From positions 18,389,483 to 18,453,482 of the forward strand of contig CM055095.1 of NCBI GenBank assembly GCA_029204225.1: DNA of 64,000 bases, in the 5' to 3' direction. This document shows positions 35,315 through 49,296 of this stretch, piece after piece. This DNA comes from Diphasiastrum complanatum (lineage: Eukaryota > Streptophyta > Lycopodiopsida > Lycopodiales > Lycopodiaceae). Each line of letters opens with the position of its first letter. Within the stretch, counting starts at the first letter, position 1. Made by a program: the position numbers and the translations under genes. The notes under the pieces are model-generated. The model saw only the letters and a list, made by a program, of their open reading frames with translations, made no database searches and was not told the origin of the DNA.

Positions 35315-35315
35315 C

Positions 35316-37648
<2,333 letters not shown>

Positions 37649-38660
37649 GTGGAGCAAATGGCAGGATCGCAACCTGGTTTGTTAGGTCTTAGACCTCAAG
37701 CCTTCGATGGCACTGGGTATGAGAGCTGGAGTCAAATCATGGGCCTCTATCTCAGGGGTGAACTTGTCTATGAAGTGGTAGATGGCAGTGAGATACGGCC
37801 TGTTGTAACAGATGAAAGGAATCAAGCACAGCAGAAAGCCCTTCTCGACTAGAAGCGGAAAGATAACCGTGCATTGCAATGTGCTTGACAAAGCCCCTGC
37901 TGCAGATGTTCAAAAAAGATTTGGATAACAGTAGAAAACACCTATGGGATGCCATACGAGAAAGATTCGGATCAAAATCTGAATTTGACATCATGGGAAT
38001 CGAATTGGAGCTCGATTACCTGCGTTTCCAAGAGGGAGACAGCCTTGAAGAGCATATTACCAAAATGGAAAAGTTTTTTGGCATGCTTGCTGATATCAGA
38101 TCAGATCATGCTCTAAATGATATACAGAAAAAGCTCAAACTTTAAAAATCCCTCCCAAAGTCATGGGAAGGTACGGTGCGAATGCTAATGGCTGCAAAAG
38201 GCAAGTAATCCTGGAACGAAGTTGTGGGAACTATGCTGGACTTTCAAAAGATGAGCAAAAGCTCAAAAGTGTCCTCAACTCCTAAGCAAGCCCACTTTTC
38301 AAAAGGGAAGAACAAATTCAAAAAAGATAAATGTCATTTTCAGTCACTGCCCGATTCCCAACAGAACAAGGAAATTTAAAAGGAGCACAAGAATGCACAA
38401 GAAGTACAGCCAAACCAATGTCGTTATTGTCTAAAATTTGGACATTATTAAAGGTAGTGTCGCAAGAAGAAAGCCAAAGAAAACGAAAAACAAATGGAAG
38501 CCCATGTGGCAGAGGCTTCTACCATCACAGAAGAAACATACCTAAGTGAGGAGATAGCATATGCTTCTCAAAACAAGGCGACCTTAATAGTAGACTCTGG
38601 CTGCACTTCTGTCATGGTGAATGACAAGGAGCTTTTGTCCAACTTGGGATAGATGCAAAA
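37649..38660 (+). pseudogene. Element G Gag, zinc knuckle and protease
   Basis: Gag opens FDGTGYESWSQIMGLYLRGE and continues in another frame with LWDAIRERFGSKSEFDIM, LEHITKM-like EEHITKMEKFF and SLPKSWEG. The zinc knuckle CRYCLKFGHY is followed by two stops before its last Cys. The protease motif is LIVDSGCTSVMV near 38590. Frames change at least twice. Confidence 0.85.
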
Positions 38661-38699
38661 GCATGCATTGAGGGGACAGGGACATTTCAACTCTCACTA

Positions 38700-39748
38700 A
38701 TGCATGGATGCACAAAGGAGATGGCTGGTTCTCTATATATACCAAGCTTACGAAAAAAATTGTTATCAATTTCTCGTGCTGCAGATTCAGGATTGGTATC
38801 CATTTTTTATGATCAAAAGGTTACCTTCTACAAGAAGGGTATACAAGTGATAGGAGAAAAGGCAGCCCAAGGAAAGCGTGTTGGGAAGCTTTATAAATTT
38901 GATGTGGAGGTCAACCCTCAAGCATTATTGGCAAGGGATAGCCAAGAATTCATGTGGCATAGAAGACTCGGGCACCTAAACTTCAAAGCCATGGAGCTTC
39001 TACGACGAGAAGAACTTGCAACCGGACTACCTACCATGGAGTTGGACGGAATTGAAGGGCTTTGTGAACCTTGCATGCAAGAAGACCATATGTAGCAGTG
39101 GGGACACGAGCAGATTCTCTTCTAGAGATCATCCATTTGGATATATGCGGATACATGGAAGTTACTAGCCACACAGGAGCAAAATATTTTATCTCTTTTA
39201 TAGATGATAAAAGTAGAAAGACCTCTGTTTTCTTTCTTAAAAACAAAGGGCAAGCATTGGAGGCTTTTAAAATCTTCAAAGCCCAAGCTAAGAATCAAAC
39301 TGACTGCAAAATAAAAAAGCTAAGGACTGACGGGAAGGGTGAATATTTGAGTAATGCCTTCAAAGAATTTTGTCAGCAAGAAGGCATTGAAAGGCAACTC
39401 GCCACTCGATACACTCCACAAAAAAATGGAGTGGCAGAGAGGAAAAACAGAACCTTATGTGAGACAGCCAGGAGCTCGTTGTTGGGGCAAATCTTGGCAA
39501 AAGTTTTTGGAAAGAAGCAATTGCCACAACGGTCTATTTACAAAATAGATTGCCTACAATTGCAGTGCCTAATTCAACTCCTTTTTGAAGCATGGATAGG
39601 GAAGAAACCTGGTCTAACACATTTACATGTCTTTGGATGTGTATGCTATGTGCAGGTCCCAAAGGAGCTGAGAAAGAAGTTTGACCACAAAAGCATAAAG
39701 TGTCAGTTTATGGGCTATGCTACTAAGCACAAAGCCTATAGATGCTAA
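38700..39748 (+). pseudogene. Element G pre-integrase and integrase
   Basis: The first frame has LYIPSLRKKLLSISRAADSG, MWHRRLGHLNFKAMELL and LCEPCMQ. After a frameshift at about 39090: LLEIIHLDICGYM (first Asp), YFISFIDDKSRKT, KKLRTDGKGEYLS (second Asp) and YTPQKNGVAERKNRTL (Glu), so the D-D-E triad is kept. The C-terminal part includes HVFGCVCYVQVPKELRKKFD and CQFMGYATKHKAYRC, then a stop. Confidence 0.9.
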
Positions 39749-40882
39749 TGAAAGAAAAATGCTTATTAGTTCATATGTGAAGTTCGATGACTACCCAAAT
39801 AATGAAGAAAGTGCTAAGTTTATAAATGATCAACACTTGATACATGATCCACTGCCTATTGAGACAAAAAAGCTTCCTACAGAATTTGAAGAAGAAGACA
39901 CCATTTCTGATGCAGCTGAACTAGAAGAAGAGGTGGTTGAAGACCATGAGCATGCTCAACCACAAAAGAGGGTTCTACCTCCGAGAACCAGGCAACCTAG
40001 TTTGAAAGTAAGGAGAATGCAGAAGCCAATAACATGGAATGGTGTTGTTTTCCTCATGATGATGAGCCAAAGACAATAGAGGAAGCACTTGATAGTCCAA
40101 AAGCTGAGAAGTGGGAAGAGGCAGCTAGAGCAGAGTTGAAGTCCATGAAAGACAATGATGTATGGACTCTTGTAGACTTGCCACCTAACAAGAACATAGT
40201 GGACTGCAAATGGATATTCACAAAAAAGTTTAACTCAGAAGGGGAATTGAAGAGGCATAAATCGAGGTTAGTTGCAAGGGGCTTCACCCAAATACAAGGA
40301 GTTGATTTTGATCTTCTCGTCTGTTATTCACATGGATACTTTGAGAACAATTGTAGCCCTAGCAGCAATGGAGGACCTAGAAATGGAACACATGGATGTC
40401 GAAACAACATTCTTGAATGGGAGACTAAAAGAAGAAATCTATATGAGGCAACCTCCAGGATTTAAATGTCGAAAGTATTCAAAGAAGGTATGCAAACTCA
40501 ACCGAGCCCTTTATGGACTAAGGCATCAACAAAAGAGTGGAATTCAGAATTTGATTCCACAATTAAAGACTTAGGATTCGAATCATCCATTGCAGATCCT
40601 AGTGTCTATGTAAATCCTGAAGGTCAAGATCTTATTATCTTTTTTTTTAATGTAGATGATCTTTTTCCTATTGGAAAGAATAAGAGTAGAATTGAAGAAG
40701 TAAAATCCCTTTTGTGTGAAAAGTTCAGAATGAAAGATTTAGGACCTGTCAAATGCTTCTTAGGAATTAAGATCACACGAAATAGAGAAAAACGAACGAT
40801 TCACCTTAGTCAAGAAAGATATGCTAGGCACATTCTAGAAAAATTTGGGATACTGACTGTAAAACCAAATTCATCCCTATAG
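39749..40882 (+). pseudogene. Element G linker and reverse transcriptase
   Basis: An acidic linker is followed by DEPKTIEEALDSPKAEKWEEAARAE, NDVWTLVDLPPNKNIVDCKWIF, RLVARGFTQIQG; then in a second frame MDTLRTIVALAAMEDLEMEHMDVETTFLNG and IYMRQPPGF; then KSLYGL-like RALYGLRHQQKSG. In a third frame FFFNVDDLFPIG stands where Y-V-D-D is usual. KDLGPVKCFLGIKI and RYARHILEKFG close the domain. Two frameshifts split it. Confidence 0.9.
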
Positions 40883-41577
40883 ATACAAATCTGAAGTTAT
40901 TCAGAGATGAAAATGTGATAGAGAAATCGTTGAAAAAGGTTCCCTATAGGCACCTCATCGGTAGTATGATATATCTCATGACTTGCACGAGATTATACCT
41001 GTGTTATTCAAGAATCGTTCTAGGTCAATTCAATGACAATTTTTCATAATATCATTGGCTACTATGCAAACAGATTTTGAGGTATTTGCAAGGTACCATC
41101 GCCTATGGCATCTATTATTCCTCAACTGAAAACAGTAATTTGAATTTATTTGTCGATGCAAGTTTTGGAACAAACAGTTAGTACAAATCAACAATTGGCT
41201 ACTGTTTTATGCTATATGGAGGAGCAGTTAGCTGGACAAGCAAGAAACAATCATGTGTTACAGTTTCTTCAGTTGAGGCAGAATACCTTGCATTGTCTTA
41301 CGACACTAAAACATTGGTAAAGTATTTCAAATTGCTTGAAGATGTTGGACACAAGGGGAAGCGACCTATTCTAGTTTTGGTGGACAATCAAAGTGCCATG
41401 AAGATTGCTCAAAATCCAAGTTTTCATTCAAGAACAGTGCACATTCCAGTTCACTACCATTATGTTCGAGAACAGATTAATGAAGGCTTCATTGAGTTGA
41501 AGTATATGCCTACAACTGAGATGCTTGCGGACATATTCACCAAAGCTTTACCACAGGATAGTTTTGAAAGAGTTTGA
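40883..41577 (+). pseudogene. Element G RNase H
   Basis: After remnants of the RT connection region (HLIGSMIYLM and nearby), the frame 41209-41577 gives VSWTSKKQSCVTVSSVEAEYLAL, LVDNQSAMKIAQNPSFHSRTVHIPVHYHYVREQ and ADIFTKALPQDSF, the full C-terminal Copia RNase H signature. Confidence 0.9.
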
Positions 41578-41617
41578 GAATTAATGGGAGTTCACGAAAG
41601 TCCTAGTTAATCAAGTT

Positions 41618-42206
41618 TGAAGGGAGAGTGTTGAATATTCAACCTTGATTCAACCAACCAACCCTCTAACTCAGCCAACCGTTGGTTGGTAGTAACTTAC
41701 TGGAAATCAGCTCATTGTCAACAACAGCCCACTGTTAGTTAGTGATAACCTGCTACAAATCAGCTATAAACCTTTGATGTTAGTTGACAAAGATTAGTAA
41801 AAGTAAAGTGAGAAAGAGAGCAACGTAGATTGTAGCATGATAGCATATTGAAGCAAGTTAGTATGACTGTGCTGGCTGAGTGCATATGCTCTCATTTGCC
41901 AAGCTTTATTGCTTAAGTTTTCTCTTCTGTGCTACTTGTATTGCCTTCTCTCTCTACTTGAGAGCAAATTGGTCTATTCTCTCTCTACTTGAGGAGAGGA
42001 GCTTAATTTGCCTTAGTTTTTTCATGAAGCATTTTTCCCTCATGTGAAACTACTTTGGTTATGAATGTATGCATGTAGATTTGCCTCTTTGCCTTAGAAT
42101 TTGACATTGATCTTGGTTTTCAATCAATAGTTGATCTAAAGTGCAAAAGTTTTGCTTAGGAGATCACATTCACACATTAGGACATTCTCACACGTGTGAA
42201 TTTTCA
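41618..42206 (+). repeat. Polypurine tract and 3' LTR of element G
   Basis: AAGGGAGAG at 41619-41627 precedes the LTR start TGTTGAATATTCAACC at 41629. The LTR runs to about 42206 (CACACGTGTGAATTTTCA). The last ~90 bp align in reverse to 5184-5290, supporting the right edge. Confidence 0.7.
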
Positions 42207-43593
42207 TAGTATGCGCATGCCTATCTGAACTAATTTAAAGACCTACATATCAGTCAATCTTCGAAGCTTTCAGTTTGAACTCTTGTCTAAGATGAGTGAT
42301 GATCTCACTCAGCCAATCTGATGATTTTTCTCTTGCAGCTTTATATCCATCCAATATAAATGAATGGGAGCGAAGTGGATCTCTTGAGGTGTGTTAGATG
42401 TAGTACACACTGATATTGGACAATTGCAATATAGAGGTAGACCTGCAAAAGATCTTGCTGATTGTGGAATCTTTTTTTATGAATCTATGTACATTCTTGA
42501 TATAAAAGGAGATTTTGGGCGATAGTACCAATTCCATTACCTCTTTTTGGAAGTGATGAGTAGATTGCTCCTTGTGCTGCAGTTTTAGAATCATTCCATT
42601 GCAAGCTATATAATGATGTAAAAACTTCATTAAAGATATAGATCAAAAACAGTCCAATTAAGTTGGTTTATTTCTTTGAATATATTTGTGGATTTCTTTT
42701 CAAGTGTCAACATATGCAAAACCCCAACAATGTTTGTATGCAAAATTTTATTAGATATTTTATTATTTGAACTTATGGATGAAGGCTGGGACAAAAAATC
42801 AGATTGGAATATAGAATGCAAAATTAAAATGTCTTCCATGTGCTTTCATTATCAAATAGAAAAGCAAGCTTATGCTTCCATTATCAAAGATGCAAAGATA
42901 TCAAAAGTAAATGGGTGCCACTCGATCAAGACTTGGTAGCCAGTGGACATTCTGAATGAAAAAAATATAGAAATAATATACAATGATGCACTTTTGACAT
43001 GAGTTGAGGTGGAAGAAGATTGGAGCCTAAATTACATCAGACAAGAACTGTTGCTCCTACAATATGATATACCTTCAGACTTTAGATTCATTTCCAATGG
43101 TAAACTAGTAAGTAACTGTAAATACTCTATTCTTTATGAATAGTTTCTTTCAAAAATTGCTCGTATAATCTTTATACTAAATGTAACATACTTTGTGTTA
43201 AATTTATGCAAGTATGTAAAAGACATGAGGTCGAGATCAAATGTAGAGATATTGGCAAAACCATCCAACTGATGGAAGAACACTAAGATTTATTATCAGA
43301 GACAACATGTCCATCATCGTTATTGAAGATGAAAACAAGAATCTTGTTTTTTACCAATCTAGAAAATTGCAGTGACAATATTGTACAATGGACACAACTT
43401 GATTGTAACAATCTATATTGATATCAATAAAAATCACATAAATAGACACATTTATGTACATTTGAAATCCTATTCAGTAAGTTTTTCTTTATTTGCTATA
43501 TCAGTATCAGGAGCCGTATAGGCAACAATCTCCTGTCCTATTATTTCACCTTCCTCTAGCAAAAATACGAAAACCTCGAAGGTCCGTGTGTTG
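42207..43593. other. Intergenic
   Basis: No gene assigned. Short frames (for example 42676-42939 plus, 42394-42839 minus) carry no motif. Confidence 0.3.
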
Positions 43594-44524
43594 CACATTT
43601 TTCCGAAAAAGACGAAAAACTTGAAGGTCAGTGAAAATAGTGTTCTAAGTTATTTTAGACTAGTGTCGCATTTTTCAGAAATGTGAAAAGGCCGAAAGCC
43701 CATAGGAATATGCTCTAAGTCATATTTTGGCCATGTGCGATTTTTCGAGAAATGTGAACTGTGTGAAACACCTTTCAAATATGTAGGTTGTGCGAAACTT
43801 TGTTCAAAAATACAGCAGTCTAAAAAATTGCAAGGAAACAAACATAAATGCAAAAGCTTTGACACTTAGAAACTTTCGGTTTCTTCAACAATAAATCAAT
43901 AACAAAATAGATATGATTTATATCAGAGAAATTGAGTCAATAATCAGTGGTAGTATGAATCAAGGTTCCTCCGTGAACTCTCTTGTTTCAGACTATTTGA
44001 TTCCATAGGATCAGAGATTTTAGAGAGAGTGAAAGTAATTCAAGAAGTAGAGATAGTATTCAATCTATAACCAGCATAGTAAGATCACAGCACATAGTGC
44101 GCTACTATTGTGATCCATTCTCGGGCACAGGATTGTGATCTTATTGTTGTATTCACAATAGCTTAATACAGATTTTCATTATTCTTATGTGTATTTGCAC
44201 TGTCAAATGCTTTCTGATAAATCCTTTCTCATGTCCTAATACTCATTCCACGACTCATTTGGAATATCTCATTCAAAGGAAGCATGGTTGTCATATATGC
44301 CTAATTGTTTTCGCTCCCTTCATGGTTGTCTTCGACACCTATAAAGATATTCCTCTGGTCGATCTAAGTAATAGTCTAAATCAACAAATTAGTAAAGATC
44401 TTGTCATAATTTAATGTTGAGTTTTTTCTTTGACTAAATATCGCATTTAGCGAGGGTAGTCTCAGAGAGCTAATATACAATATATTCAAACACAATAATT
44501 CTATTTCATATAAATCCAACGGAG
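43594..44524 (+). repeat. Presumed LTR of Copia relic H with ~72-bp tandem repeat
   Basis: Three related units begin CACATTTTTCCGAAAA (43594), CGCATTTTTCAGAAATG (43667) and CGATTTTTCGAGAAATG (43738), 73 and 71 bp apart. Such arrays are common in U3. The block ends at a primer-binding site; the outer LTR edge is not defined. Confidence 0.5.
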
Positions 44525-44537
44525 TGGTATCAGAGCC
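44525..44537 (+). other. Primer-binding site of relic H
   Basis: TGGTATCAGAGCC, 58 bp before the gag ATG at 44596. Confidence 0.85.
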
Positions 44538-44595
44538 ATAGGTCCAAACTGTTACAGTATTCACAACTATTTTACAATTTCTTAGATCATTCACT

Positions 44596-45536
44596 ATGGA
44601 AGGAACATCTTCAGAGATCCGCTTGATCAATATGTTCAACGGTGATGATTTCCACATGTGGAGATTTAAAATGAAGATGATACTCATTGAGAAAGAACTT
44701 TGAGAATACGTCAACGATTCAATAGCCAAGCCGACTGAACCTAACATGCTGACCACTTGGAAAACTAAGGATGGCAAAGCTCTTGTCATTGTATTTCTAA
44801 TTCTTAAAGATTCAAAAATAGCTCATGTAGCAAATTGTTCATGCTCCAAAGAAGCATGGGACATTCTTTCTAGTCTATATGAAACAACAGATGTATCGAC
44901 TCATCTCTTCTTGAGAAAGGAGTTCATATTGCTCAAGATGAGTGAAGGAACTTCAGTCACTGATCATCTGAATGAATTCAAATAGCTGTTCAATCAGCTA
45001 GCGAAAATAGGTTCACCAGTACCGGATGAAGATGCTAACATGTCTCTTCTATCCAATCTTCCTCCCTCTTAAATTCGAAGTATTCGAAGAATATTTACTT
45101 TAGTGACTCCAACACACATCAAATCGAAGGCCAAGGTTCCATACATCTTCATCTTCCAAATGGTAATTCAACATTGCTTAAAAACGTACTTTATGTACCT
45201 AAGCTAACAAAGAATTTACTTTCTATCAGCAAGCTCACAGATCAGGGCTGCAAAGACTTGTCTAATTCAAAGCAATGTACTATTTTGGATAAAGATCATA
45301 ATGAAATCCTCTCTGCTGACAGAGAAGGTAACTTGTATATTCTAAGTCATGAGTATGCACTTTCTACCAATGTGAGTACTTCAAATGCCCAGTTATGGCA
45401 TCAAAGATTAGGACACTTAAACATGATATCTATCTTGTACATACATCATAACAATATGGTTAAGGACTTAAATATTAATGTTGTCTCCACTAACATTCGA
45501 CTTTGGTCCATAATGAAAACCCTACTATTTTTGTGA
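44596..45536 (+). pseudogene. Copia relic H: Gag and pre-integrase remnant
   Basis: MEGTSSEIRLINMFNGDDFHMW is a Gag opening; KTKDGKALVIVFLILKDSKIAHV, CSKEAWDILSSLYETTDVSTHLFLRKEF and DEDANMSLLSNLPP follow with two stops. Zinc knuckle and protease are deleted, and the sequence resumes at about 45120 with GNSTLLKNVLYVPKLTKNLLSISKLTDQG and LWHQRLGHLNM, then loses similarity. Integrase and RT are absent. Confidence 0.85.
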
Positions 45537-46174
45537 CAGATTCAATGTATCTACTACTCAAATTGAATCTCTTCAAAACTCGTGTTCTATAGTTTCCCAA
45601 ACTTTCCAAAAGTTTTTATTCAAATGCTTTTAGAATTAAAACTTTGAAAAGTCAAGCTCTAAGTCTAATATAAAAATTGGTCTCAATTGCCAAATATACA
45701 AATATGACCAAAATAGCAAAACTAGTTGAAATCTTTCACACAATTTGCCACCATAATCTCCTCCATGCTTGATGATGATCTTGACTTAAAAGCGCCACTT
45801 GCATGAAGATGGCTACAGCATAATGTGAGAAATCCAAGGCTTCCATGCCTCATAAAGATCATAAAGATCAAGATCATAAGATGAGCAAATGTGATGATTA
45901 TCAAGATTTTCAATTCTAGCTTGACTAGTCCATATACTATGAACTTTTTCATGATGAATCTAATCTTGAAATCAAACACTATCTTGATCTTCTTGAGGCT
46001 AAATACTTGCTCAAGGATGTAAGTGTCCTTCAAGGATGATTCACTTAATCTCAAGAGAAGTTTATAAAATGCCTCATAACATGTAAAAACATGATTTTTC
46101 AAACTATGAGTAACAAACTCATTCTTGCTCTTACTAGATCCAAGAGCATACATTTGATGACACAACCTCTTGCT
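45537..46174. other. Intergenic with dispersed repeat
   Basis: 45590-45745 resembles 37021-37170. A 147-codon minus-strand frame (45722-46165) is hydrophobic in its second half but has no known motif; it may be the tail of the neighbouring minus-strand element. Confidence 0.3.
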
Positions 46175-46900
46175 TTAAAAAAATTTTGGAAACATATCTA
46201 AGCCATTAGAGACAAGAAATATGTCCATACAAAAGACATCATACAAGATTAGTATTGCCTTACTCCAACTTTGAGATGTAGATATCTCAACAAAGCAAGA
46301 TGGTACATCAAATAATGGAAGAGAAGCATAAGTGAATGTGTTGAAGTAGATACAACCTAAAAAAATTTCCCTCTTTGCCATTTATTGTGAGCCACAAAGA
46401 CTCGGCCTTGAATCTTGAAGATCCCCTCGAAACCATGTGTTGAGAAGACTCCTCCTCAAGCCTTGGCAAATCTCCATCATACACTTGGATTTTTGGTAGA
46501 TTTGAGAATCCTACCATCATCCTCTTGATTAAGGATTAGATCCTCTTTATTCCTTACTTTTACTGCAAAGGAATATTGACAAAGCATATGGATCTAAATA
46601 TTTCCAAAGTATTTACCATTGCATACTTCATATCAAGCACCATTGATAAGAGATACCTTCAATTGAAGTCTTCAAGTAAGAAGTCACATGAAATAGCACC
46701 ATCTTTGCTTCTACTTGATGAAACAAGATCATCCACATGAACAAGATGAGAAAATTGATGAAAAGTAGACCTCCTTGGCAATAACTCTCCATGTGCTTTT
46801 GCCAAAGCACCCTCTTCATGAGCCTTACCATTTTGGAACATAGGTTGAGGTAGATCACTTTCCTTCTCCTCCTTGAGATGATCCAAGCTCCTCTTGGCCA
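46175..46900 (-). pseudogene. Non-pol segment shared with element A
   Basis: Frames here are broken, but HVDDLVSSSRSKDGAISCDFLLED aligns with element A's FEYFLESSSRHEVTCFL region. A stretch near 46560-46620 reading TLEIFRSICFV aligns with ALEIFVSTCFV of element A at DNA level too. The left part (KIQVYDGDLPRLEEESSQHMVSRG and beyond) has no match elsewhere in the window. Confidence 0.5.
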
Positions 46901-47479
46901 CACTTCCCAAGGATTAGCATGAACCTTGAAAAGACTACCACATCTAGTCCCACTTTCTACCACATCACCATCCTTCTTCTTCAAACAATTAGAAGCAAAA
47001 TGCCCCTTCTTACCACAAAAGAAGCACTTCTTGTTGGATTTGCAACTTGTTGATGTTGTGATTACTCCTCATCACTCTCCTCCTTTGATTTGTCCTTATT
47101 GAAATGTTGATATTGCTCTTTGCCCCCTCCTCTTGGTTTTTCCTTCTTGAATTAAGCTTTTACCTCTCCATCATCCTTCAATGTTTTCTTTTCATAGATG
47201 GATTTCAATTTGTCCCAAGCCTCCTTGGATGAGGTGCATGAGCCAATGTCCCACAACACTTCATTGGAAACATTTATTTTGATGATAAAAGGCCATCCTT
47301 GCTCTCTTCCTGTACTTTTGGACCTCTTGGAGCACTTGAGGCTCCTCCTCAAGTCCTAGCACAATCTCCATAACATCTTGGAGCACCAAAATGGAATCCA
47401 ATTTCACCTTCCAGATAGCATAATTGGATGTGTTCAATCTCTCACCATGCTCCAACAAAATGGAATCTAAAGAAGTCAT
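46901..47479 (-). pseudogene. Derivative I Gag and zinc knuckle
   Basis: The ATG at 47479 gives MTSLDSILLEHGERLNTSNY, AIWKVKLDSILVLQDVMEIVLG and EEEPQVLQEVQKYRKRARM; after a frameshift INVSNEVLWDIGSCTSSKEAWDKLKSIYEK. A large deletion removes the rest of the UBN2 domain. The knuckle CFFCGKKGHFASNC is present near 47000, followed by KKKDGDVVESGTRCGSLFKVHANP. Confidence 0.85.
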
Positions 47480-47639
47480 CTTCCTTGAGAAATTGTCTTG
47501 AAATGGATCAAAAGGTGTTTCTCTCTCTCTCAACAATGGATTCAGAAAAGGTGTATTGCCACCTCCAATATGAGATCTTGCAACTAGGTGTGAGACCTGT
47601 CTCACTAGCTCTACCAATCTCTCTCAATATAGATCAAAC

Positions 47640-48403
47640 TCTCATCCCAAGATGGAGCAAGGACAAATTTTGGGTCAAATTGACTCAATCCTGACAAAAG
47701 CACTCAAAAACATCCAAAAATGACTCAAATACAATCAGATTGCATGAAACTATGTGGCTATGACCTCAAAAAATTGTCTAGATCTCAAATACACAAGATT
47801 GGTAGCTTGAGTAGTGTCTTTTGGCACTTTCAAAATGCCTATTTTTGGTACTTTTAGTCTGCGGGTTTGGTACTTTTAGTACCCGTTTTTGGTACTATTG
47901 TTTGGTACTATTAGTATCATTATTCGATAGTTTGCTATTGTCATTTATAGTCATTTTGTGCATCTAAGAGTGTGTCTCCATTCCCACAACAATATCTAAC
48001 ATTTCAATCATGCTATATAAACAAAAATTTTAGCTCAGAACAAACCAATGAAATTCAAAGCTGCTCAAAAATGAAATAACCATTCAAATGTCTCAATATA
48101 TCATATATTGATTTTTACAGTTTTTTGTATATGTAACATGTATAAACATGAGTTCCAGCCAAAGATGGGTCGTTCAATTCTAATATGTAGGGGGATTGAG
48201 GTGATACGAGTACTCTTTTACCTCAACAAAGGAGTTCACAACCAAAGGGGACACATCGTCCTCACAATCATACAACAGGTTTCTTCTACAAAAGGAAATT
48301 GGGATTCGAGCTTGGACCTAGCCCATGAGCCACGGGTACAGAGTTTCCTTCAGATACCATGGGGCCTTTTCAGCACTGCACTCTATGGAAGGGTCGAAAG
48401 ACT
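47640..48403. other. Intergenic with GGTACT repeats
   Basis: No gene. About 47849-47927 repeats TTTGGTACT(T/A)(T/-)TTAGTA four to five times, including the inverted repeat GGTACTTTTAGTACC. Confidence 0.4.
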
Positions 48404-48712
48404 TTATAGCCAAGCAATTTCATAGTTATTTTTTAATGACTTGTAGCGTTTATCGTCTACAAGTATAGTGTTTGATGACTTGCACTCTGGCCATATTTTC
48501 CATATCTCCCACAAGTTCTTCAAAAAAACTAACATTCCCCCAGGCCTCATAAAACAATAGCACTTATCTTGCACTTGAATTATGTCTCTTTTAAAGGATT
48601 CTACAAGAAGGCCATCCGATTTTGTTCTGTAAGTGTTCAACAACACCCCATTTAGATCGAGGACGACCGGTCCTAGCGAGTCAAGAGAGTTGGTCATGTC
48701 TATCTTCTCCAT
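48404..48712 (-). pseudogene. FCP1/NLI-type HAD phosphatase gene fragment
   Basis: The 102-residue frame has VVLDLNGVLLNTY at residues 16-28, the DLNGVL variant of the DxDx HAD nucleophile motif used by plant FCP1-like CTD phosphatases; MRPGGMLVFLKNLWE near residue 55; and NTILVDDKRYKSLKNN near residue 81, resembling the family's C-terminal acidic motif. The middle of the fold between LWE and NTI is missing, so the product cannot be a working phosphatase. The ATG codon lies within sequence of an LTR fragment that starts at 48706. This suggests a host gene piece joined to a retroelement. Confidence 0.7.
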
Positions 48713-48905
48713 AGTGAGAAGATAGAAAATTTTTGGAGCTCATTGGCAATCTCAAGCTAGTTCACTATGTACATTGAGTTTTTGTGATCCAAATGAAACC
48801 AAATCAATTTCTACTTGTTTCTCAGGTTGAAGGCCGTACTACAACTTGTATAACACACGTGTGGGCTCGGATTTCAATGTTGATCAATGCTTTTGATTGT
48901 TAATG
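48706..48905 (+). repeat. Fragment of element A-type LTR, inverted
   Basis: The block is the reverse complement of about 29520-29720: CTCCATAGTGAGAAGATAGA, GAGCTCATTGGCAATCTCAA, CACACGTGTG at 48854-48863, and CAATGCTTTTGATTGTTAATG. Both LTR ends are missing. Confidence 0.85.
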
Positions 48906-49296
48906 CTTGGCGTCAAGGGCCCTAGTCGTCGTTGGAGTCTAGTCTTTTATCCACCAAGAGGTGGGTGCTACAAACACATAAGAACAAGAAAATGACATCA
49001 CCATAATGAGATTCACATGGAGCAACAGAAAACATTGCAAAGAGCGGTGATACTGATCACTCAGTGAATTTGGTCACACTTCATAACATGATAGGTAGCA
49101 TTATTCTATATTGAGTGCAATAGAGTGTGCATATGTTACATCTTGCATGCATGAGGTTTAATGGTATAGGGTCTAGAGCTCTTTATCTTTTTAAGGGGAT
49201 AGAACTCTGCTAACAGAGTATCATCGCACAAATCTTCACTTGTCTCAGGTGCAGAAGTGTGTAGAGTTTCACCCTTCCCTACCCTAGCCTCCTCCC
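48906..49296. other. Intergenic
   Basis: No feature recognised. Confidence 0.3.

Larger units (their letters stand above)
37649..42206 (+). mobile_element. Ty1/Copia element G with 3' LTR
   Basis: Gag, zinc knuckle, protease, integrase, RT, RNase H, polypurine tract and 3' LTR follow in order. The whole coding region is present but carries frameshifts and stops in every domain. No 5' LTR was found before 37649. Confidence 0.9.
46175..47479 (-). mobile_element. Copia deletion derivative I
   Basis: Reading right to left: gag from 47479, an intact-looking zinc knuckle near 46990-47030, then directly the pre-integrase segment (CGSLFKVHANP) without protease, and a non-pol segment related to that of element A. 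Integrase, RT and RNase H are absent and no LTR was defined. Confidence 0.75.
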
